A stretch of DNA of 64,000 nt from Cryptomeria japonica (taxonomy: Eukaryota; Streptophyta; Pinopsida; Cupressales; Cupressaceae), in assembly GCF_030272615.1 (NCBI RefSeq), contig NC_081406.1, forward strand, positions 191,835,891 to 191,899,890. The letters run 5' to 3'. Shown here piece by piece: positions 57,000-64,000 of the stretch; the stretch's first letter is position 1; the number at the start of each line of letters is the position of its first letter. Under the pieces are notes generated by a model. The model saw only the letters and a program-made list of their open reading frames with translations. It made no database searches and was not told the DNA's origin. Position numbers and translations under genes: made by a program.

Positions 57000-59900
57000 A
57001 TATGGCACTTCATTCATTGTTCTTTACAAGTTCAAGGGGCTAAAACTATTCTAAATGTACCCTTTTTTATTTACTAGTGGTGAAGACCACTTGCAAGCAC
57101 TTCTCTTTGGCATATCTATAATTTGAACTTTGCCCTTCACTATCAAGCACCTACTTGGTCTTCGATACATGTTGGTAGAGAAAGATGACCATGTTACAAT
57201 TCTTATTGAGGAAAAACCTTGGGCAGAGAAAGATGGCCTTAAGCTATGCTCGCCATGTTGGGTGGAAAAAGATGAAGGTTGAGCCAAAGGGAAAGTGCAC
57301 CTAGGCAGAAATAATCTTCTATGTTGCCACTTTTGTCCTTAATTCAAGTGAAGTTTGCATATATTGTTGCCACTTTCCTTGAAACACCAACGAATATTTT
57401 TATAGGTTTTGTTTGACGAAAAGTATGCATCTTAGCCATTCTCATGTGTTCCCTCTTGTCAATCTCAAGCCTCACAATAAAATTAATAATTATATTTAGA
57501 TTATTCAAAAAAAATAACACATTTTTATTACATACTAAAGGGAAATCTTTTATTAACTATGGACATGATCCAAAGAATGTCTATCACTAAAATTTGATGC
57601 ACCATCTTCAGCAAATTTTATAAAATTAAATTTGTTCAAACAGACTTGAAATTCAATCCCTAATAAGTTAGTATATGTGTACTAAATTAATTGCTTTTTA
57701 AGGACTTATCATATAATTTTAATTTCAAATGACTAATTTTAATGCATACTTTAAAAAGTCAAGAAAAATATATTATATTCCCACCAAAAAATATCATTTA
57801 ATTCCTAACTCAAGACACTACTTTCATCTATATACACGTTTATCAAATCATATAGGAACTTTAAGTTCTATAAAAGACAACCAATAGGTTGCAAAAGCAA
57901 CCTAAGATTTTTATATATTTTTTCAATTTAAAAAAATGCATAGAATTTTTGAGTTCTAAAGAACATAAGATTGGTGAATTGTAATTTTTTATTATTAAGA
58001 ATCTATATTCATTTTGTCATACAATCCTCATAATCTCATCGTATTATGAAACAAACTATTGTCTATTATGAGAAACATCTTTTAAAATGTAAAGTATAAC
58101 TAAAAACAAATCAAACAATTGATATGAGATATAAAATTCATTTGAAGATAACATTTATGATATAATTAGGTTACACCACCTTCGGTGATTATACAAATAT
58201 TACTTCTTCACAAAACTATTCTTACAAGAATAGGTTTGAAGGAGTGAAGCTCATCTTCAAATCTAAAGTGTCATTATATCAAGAGGCCTATAAATGGTTG
58301 TCAATAATGAGTTCAAATTATAGGTATCATTATGGATTTGAATTAGGAATTGTTATGAATAATAAGGTCAAATTCTAGGTACATTATTATGAAATTGAAC
58401 TCTTTATTTCAGGGTCAAGGAGTTACCCATTAATGTAGATTCTCTATTTCAAAAAAAATGTCAAAGACAACTAAAATAATACTTTAATGTATTTACAAAA
58501 TAGTAGATAATAGCTAAACTAAAGTATTTCTTGGTTGGGGAGAGTGTTGGAGGGACCAAAAGATGGTGGCTTGGTTTGTATGCTTGTTTCCTCTGCTTTT
58601 GTTTTTATCAAACCAGTAAGCAATATTGAATTAAGATTTCTAATATTACCTATGTATTTATTGTGAAAGTTGAGGATTTTTCATCCTTGTGGTGGTTAGC
58701 TCTTTTAATGATGTCCAAGACTTTCTCTTCTACTACCAATGTCAAAGTGATAGGAATTGGAATGAGCAATGATACCTCGCATTAAAACCACCTCGCAAGT
58801 ATGCGTCAAAGGTGTTCCACAAGGTATGGTTCGGTTTCTTCTAACCATCTATATGTTATCTTTTAAATACCAAATTTGGTAATGCTTGCAAATGACACAA
58901 GAAGTTTAATTTTACTAGCTACTTTGTGGATTGCATACCATCAAAAAGTATGATTTACAATTAGATTAACATTATGTGGGTTCCACATGGGATTAAGTTG
59001 GATGCTATTTGAAACTTAACTATAGGCTTTTTATCTCCTACTTTAAGAAAACTAACATGCAAATAAACTCCTCTACCGTGGCCCCCCTATTATGTCTATT
59101 TCTTTTTCTCATTATTTTCTTCCTTGATAATGGGTTTTGTTAGTTTTCCCAATAAGCTCTCAAAGTTCTTATACGGATCAAGTTTTCTTAGTTTCCTTTG
59201 CATTGTTAGTCATTCTTTAACCATATTGTCTCCTCCCTTGGAAAGGTAATTTGTGTTGAGTTCAAAAAAAGTTATTCAACTTGATCATAATGTTGAATCT
59301 ACATGGAGATAGACCTCTTCCAATAATTAAAGGAAACACTTTCTATATAGATTGGCAACATACACTATGTGTAACATGTTTTCTATATCAATTTGTATCG
59401 CACTTATTTTGGGTGTTAAGTCTCTAACCATAAAATTAGAGGTTGCCCCTTAGTAACCCACAAGCCTAAACCAATTAATAATATAAGGAAGTTTGAAGAT
59501 GGTTGCACCAACATAGGAAACCAAAAAAATTGTTTCAATTGGCCCAATAAAGGCTCATAGCTCAACAACAGTGGACCAAAAAATTGTTCAACTACCGAAG
59601 CCATGATAACAAGACCTTCTCTATCACAAGGCAAGGACAAAGCCATGTTGTCACCAAACCCTTCTCAACCATAGGCCAATGATAATGTCAAACAAGCAAT
59701 CATAGCTCAACCATAGCCTACCCATCCTTATAAAAATGTTTTTCAAATAGATTAGTAAGCTTTAATACTCTAGAACTCCCTATGAGTCTTTTATCCTTGG
59801 TAGAGTTGATAGTTCAAACCACTTATCAACCAAAGGGAGGTAGATCATGCAACCCTACTCAGAGGTGGAAAAGTATGTTCCTAAAAAATGACTAGTGCAA

Positions 59901-60004
59901 TATGGATCATTGTCTCTTGAAAAGAAAAGTCAATTTAGGCATAATATTTTTTTTGCATTACAAGGGTTGGACACCGAGGAAATACTCTTAGACCCTCTTT
60001 TTCC
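57000..60004. other. Unassigned region upstream of LINE C endonuclease
   Basis: No recognisable domain. Parts of 58550-59990 may be the remains of LINE C ORF1, judging by position, but I see no zinc knuckle or DUF4283 motif. Short minus-strand frames at 57051-57287 and 59416-59646 are unsupported. Confidence 0.35.
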
Positions 60005-63000
60005 ATGAATTGCATCTCATGAAATGTGAGAGGTCTAGTAGACCTAACCACAAATTCATGGTGCATGATTTTTGGCAAAGATTTACCTCTCTAAATATTT
60101 TGTCATCTATAGATCAAGGTTGGGATTATGTTATTAATCATTTGTCTCTCCACCTAACCAAATAGTATCTACTTCAACAATAATTACAAGAAAGGTCAAG
60201 GCAATGTGGTAACTTTTGTTGATGCCAAATGGAAAGCCCATTACAAGGTTGTGACTCATCTAACAAATCTTTGTGGGTCCTTTTCAACATAGATAATAGA
60301 GTCATCAACTTAAACCGCATTGCTTTAGTAGTGTCTTGTAAATGAAATATTGTTGTCTCAATGGATCTTAATAATAACTTTAATATGGTTGAGGTGGCAT
60401 CCAATAAGGCCACTTACTCTTGAGATGGAAACTTAGCGAATGGGAGACATGGTTCTACATGCATAGTAAATTGGGCCTTATGAGCCTAGTTTGGGCCATT
60501 ACTACACTTCTCCCATTTGGTACACATGGTGCAGCTTGCATAGATTCAAAAAATAATCTAATGACTTGATTGTGCTATGATGTTGGTGCAAACCATACTT
60601 CTCTTATGCTAGTTATTTCTCACTTATTATGAAACCCCTTCTAGATCGTGTCTTTTGCAGTCACTCACTTATTCACTTTAAAATTAAATGGGTTCTTTGA
60701 ACACCTAAGATTGAAAGGACTCAATTATATTTGAACATGTCATTGCTCCATCATTACTTCACATTGACCCATATACAAGAAGTTTCGAACTAAGTGCCAA
60801 TTCTAAAAGGGGATAGTGGGTACATTAAAAATTGGTATGGTATCATCATCTTTACCATCCATTTCTTGAGAATGTTTGATTAATAGTTGTCAAGGATACA
60901 ACACAGTTCTTACATGACCATGTACTTGGATCTCAACTAGTTAACCACTCAACTAGAAGTGACACCTCACAAAAGCTTCCAATTTGAAGTGACTAAGGAG
61001 CAACACCTTGTACAAGTGATTGTTGCCTATTGCCTACATAGGTCAAATCAAAGACAAACTTCACTTGTTAAAGGTTTGAAGCTATATGTCCTAAAAACTC
61101 AACTCAAAAAATCAATTACATCTAAGGCGAGCAATGTTTCTCTACACTTCTTGATGGCTTGCATGACTTTGTTCAACATCATACCAAGGTTTTCCAAGCT
61201 CAAGAATCCTCTCCAAAAAAGAAGTGGTACTTAATACCTACCTAGACGTAGTCCCTTACAAGCTTACTACAGAAAAATTGCAACTTGTGATAAAATCCTA
61301 ACCCAAGATTATCTTTTCCTTGGCTACATTTGAAATGGCTAAAGATAATGCACCTTGTTGTAATAGGTTTCTTTATGAATTATACAAAATCCTATGGGAT
61401 GATACTAGCCATGGTTTATTCAAGGTCTATCTAGAACCTTATCATATCTCTTGATCTTGTCAATAATATAGGAAATAACAAATCCATGCTCAAAGTTAGG
61501 GAACCTAAGTTGGTATGGAACTAGAGCCCAATCACTCTTGAATGTCTCCTAAAAAATTATTGCTAAGGCTTTAGTCATGAAAATTAGACAAAAAAATAGC
61601 CTCTTTCTTTTGGTTTGACTTGAACGATTTAAATTTGTTTAAAGAAAACATATTCTTGACAATGTCATTGTGGTTTGGGAAGGTACCATATGGGCATTTA
61701 ATTTGAATAAATGGACTCGCGTCATCAAAATTGACTACAAAAAGGCCTATGATAGACTTGAATGTTGTTTCATGTTGGCCATGATTTTGTCTTTGGTCCC
61801 ACATTTATACATTCAATCCAAATGCATGTTGCAAATGTTGTTGCTTCTCTTACCATTAATAATGTTCAATCTGAACACTTTGGCCTTTATTGATCTGTAA
61901 GGTAGGGTTGCCTTCTTGCACCCTTTCTCTTTGTGTTAGTCATTTAAGGGTTTGGTTATCTTCTTGTCAACACCATCTCACAATAACAAGTCAAAGGAAT
62001 CTCCATTCCTAGAATTGCTTCTCAACAATTGGTCAAGGCATACCCTATAGATTATTTATTTCTTGCTATACTTGACAATGAAGACGATATCAAACAATCT
62101 TTCAAGTGTCTTCACACTATCTTCTTAGCTTCAAGCTCCAATTTTCAATGGAATAAGATACAATACTTCAAGTAATCATTTTCCCAACCTCTGAGTTGGC
62201 TTCATTTTTTGGCCAAAAACCCATAAGAAAGTTTTATGGGCATATCATTTATGTTTAAAGCTTGTTCATCCAAGCTATGGCAATATGTGGTTGACAAAAT
62301 CTATAAAAGCTTCCATATTGCATTACCAAACTACATTTGTTGGTAGTTAAATTCTAAACTTTCTCTTAAGTTATTGCAACTGTGCATCCATATTACTCTT
62401 CATGTTGGGTTCCTTCCAAAGCATCATACCACAAGCTAGACAAGCTTCTGTGGGAAATTCTATTGATCAATACAAACTAAAATAGAGGATTTCATTGTGT
62501 TGAGTGGGACTTCTTTTGCCTACCAAGAGATTATGGTTTGTTAAGTCATGTTGATGTCACCTAACATAATTTTTCTTTAAATGTTTGAGTGGATTGTAAA
62601 AGCTTGTGAACAACAATGAAGCTTAAAAAAATGTTGCAAAATCGCACGTCTTTTAGTTCATCATATAGGTGTCTGGATTAGAATGGCCTTGGTTTCATTC
62701 ACTTGCAATTTCATTCATTACTATTAAAACATAACATTTTTGGAGCAAAAAGTATTTGGAAGGCTTGGGAAACTATTTAGCCTTGGTTGTTATGGAAAGA
62801 GAATGGCTTTTGCAATGTATTATCCATCACCTAGAAATCTATATGGTGCTCTGGCATCATCTTGTTTCAAGAGATGTTGGTGGTAACTATTTTCAATACA
62901 CTACCTTACGTTCTTCAAAAGGGGAATCGGGCACTTGCAAGTTCTCTATTGTAAAGCTAATTGCACTTGGCTTTCTTGGTATCGAGCCATAACAAAATTG

Positions 63001-64000
63001 AATTGAAGCATGTTGATGAAGAAAACTTCCAAACAATTGTTGAAGTCATGTCTTCTCAACATTTCAACAAAAAATTTGTTACAAAAAGCCTTGGTAGAAG
63101 GATTAGAAATGGTATGTTAATTCCCCTTTCCATAAGTACATTCCTAAGAAAGGAATTAGGGTATAGGTGGCTTTCACCTCATCTTCCCATGGTTGAAAAC
63201 TTGAATACTAAGTAGTCTCTAAAATCTCCTATTTTTATTTGAGATAAGTATTTCAAATAGTGTGGAAAGCAATTATGGAACCCAAAGTTGCTAATTGTTC
63301 TTGGTGTTTTTTTTTACAAGGCCTTCCTATTAACACCCATCTAATAGATCTTGACTTATCTACTCCAAGATGCTCATTCAATGGGCAACAAAAAACCCTT
63401 CTCCATCTTTTATAGTTTTGTGTTTGTGCATAAAATGCCTAGCAATGAATCCATGGTTTTTCGTAGCCTTGTAAGGCATGAATCATTTAGTTGGTATAAT
63501 GTCCTCAACAACGAGTCAAATTTTTTACAATGTCATTTGGAGCTATTGCACACTTTCAAATTAAAAATTCTCTTTTGTAGTTAGAAAGTTAGAAATTCTA
63601 CTTTTATGTTCATTCTACTATGGATACTAATTTTGCAATTCACTTCAATGTGCTCGTGCAAATTCAACTTCAAGCCAAACAAGTGGCACTGAAGGTTGTA
63701 CTATGGACCATGATCTACCTTTAAAATGATTAGAAATTGTTGAAACTTGTGGGACTGGAACTGGAGAATTGCCATTTTTTTGTTCACTTCATGGTTTCTA
63801 TTTAATATCAAATAAAACCTCTTGTATTTTGTCAAGATATGTAAAAGCCAAAGCTAATTTTAAGGCTATTACTAATTGTACATCTTGTGTAGCTACTAGT
63901 GATTTGATCAAGTGAAATATCAAATTGTTGGGCCATCTTTGGGTGCATTTTGAAGCATTTTACCTGCCAATCAACATCCCTTTGAAGTTTGCACTATATA
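60005..64000 (+). pseudogene. LINE C ORF2, heavily degraded, continues past the window
   Basis: MNCIS-NVRGLVDL at 60008 is the endonuclease start with a stop at the Trp position. NNFNMVE near 60373 replaces GDFNMVE. RT remnants: VIKIDYKKAYDRLEC at 61720-61765, GLPSCTLSLCV in place of GCPLAPxLFV near 61908, and a palm region (62050) in which FADD has become FLAILD, then DNEDDIKQSFKCLHTIFLASSSNFQWNK. EPKVANCSWCFFLQGLPINTHLI near 63280 fits zf-RVT. Stops occur every 50-100 codons. It is a different family from A and B, and I see no RNase H. Confidence 0.65.

Noticed and set aside
57051-57287. 78-codon minus-strand frame with Ser-rich start
   Set aside because: No motif, no conservation visible in the window, and the region is otherwise non-coding.
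1-64000. CRISPR-like arrays, operons or phage genes
   Set aside because: No regularly spaced repeats with unique spacers; all coding traces are plant retrotransposon proteins.

Overview
The window is nuclear DNA from a large-genome seed plant; a gymnosperm is possible, but this is inferred only from repeat content. It is AT-rich and made almost wholly of transposable elements nested inside one another. I found no intact host gene, no rRNA or tRNA gene, no CRISPR array and nothing bacterial. Nearly every coding trace is a retrotransposon relic with stops or frameshifts.

Layout. 1-6100: LTR element with a partial left LTR, a pol-less internal region coding for an unrecognised Pro/Ser-rich protein, a full second LTR, and a third partial LTR. 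6101-7246: LINE RNase H tail holding a reversed LINE ORF1 fragment. 7247-8810: AT-rich repeats with a tRNA-like SINE head. 8811-22495: LINE A (ORF1, EN-RT-RNase H ORF2), split by a 7.47-kb Copia element (9958-17426, minus strand, 5-bp target duplication). 22894-26806: a retroposon with an unidentified reading frame, itself split by a solo Copia LTR. 28089 to about 32050: Copia element broken in RT and lacking a 3' LTR. 32597-32940: a 344-bp TRIM. 34259-36160: 1.9 kb of polypurine DNA. 37077-44597: minus-strand LINE B1. 44821-52031: composite insertion, an antisense non-autonomous Copia joined to a truncated LINE (B2) inside one target duplication. 52954-53880: truncated LINE with an almost intact RNase H. 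60005-64000: degraded LINE C.

The largest structure is an imperfect inverted repeat centred near 33.3-34.0 kb. Its arms can be followed outward to about 22.7 kb and 52.3 kb once the later insertions are skipped. It is AT-rich, carries a pyrimidine/purine tract in each arm, has no visible coding capacity, and resembles a foldback or long-TIR DNA element. Related AT-rich pieces lie at 8.0-8.8, 52.5 and 53.9-54.7 kb.

How the parts work together: each LINE encodes, or once encoded, the endonuclease/RT that makes long target duplications, and short A-rich tails with small hairpins are seen on several insertions. The retroposon at 22.9-26.8 kb carries the same kind of tail without a visible RT, so it was probably moved in trans. 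Relative ages follow from nesting: AT-rich repeats and inverted repeat first, LINE and retroposon insertions next, Copia insertions into those last. All homology calls are by eye; no search or alignment program was run.
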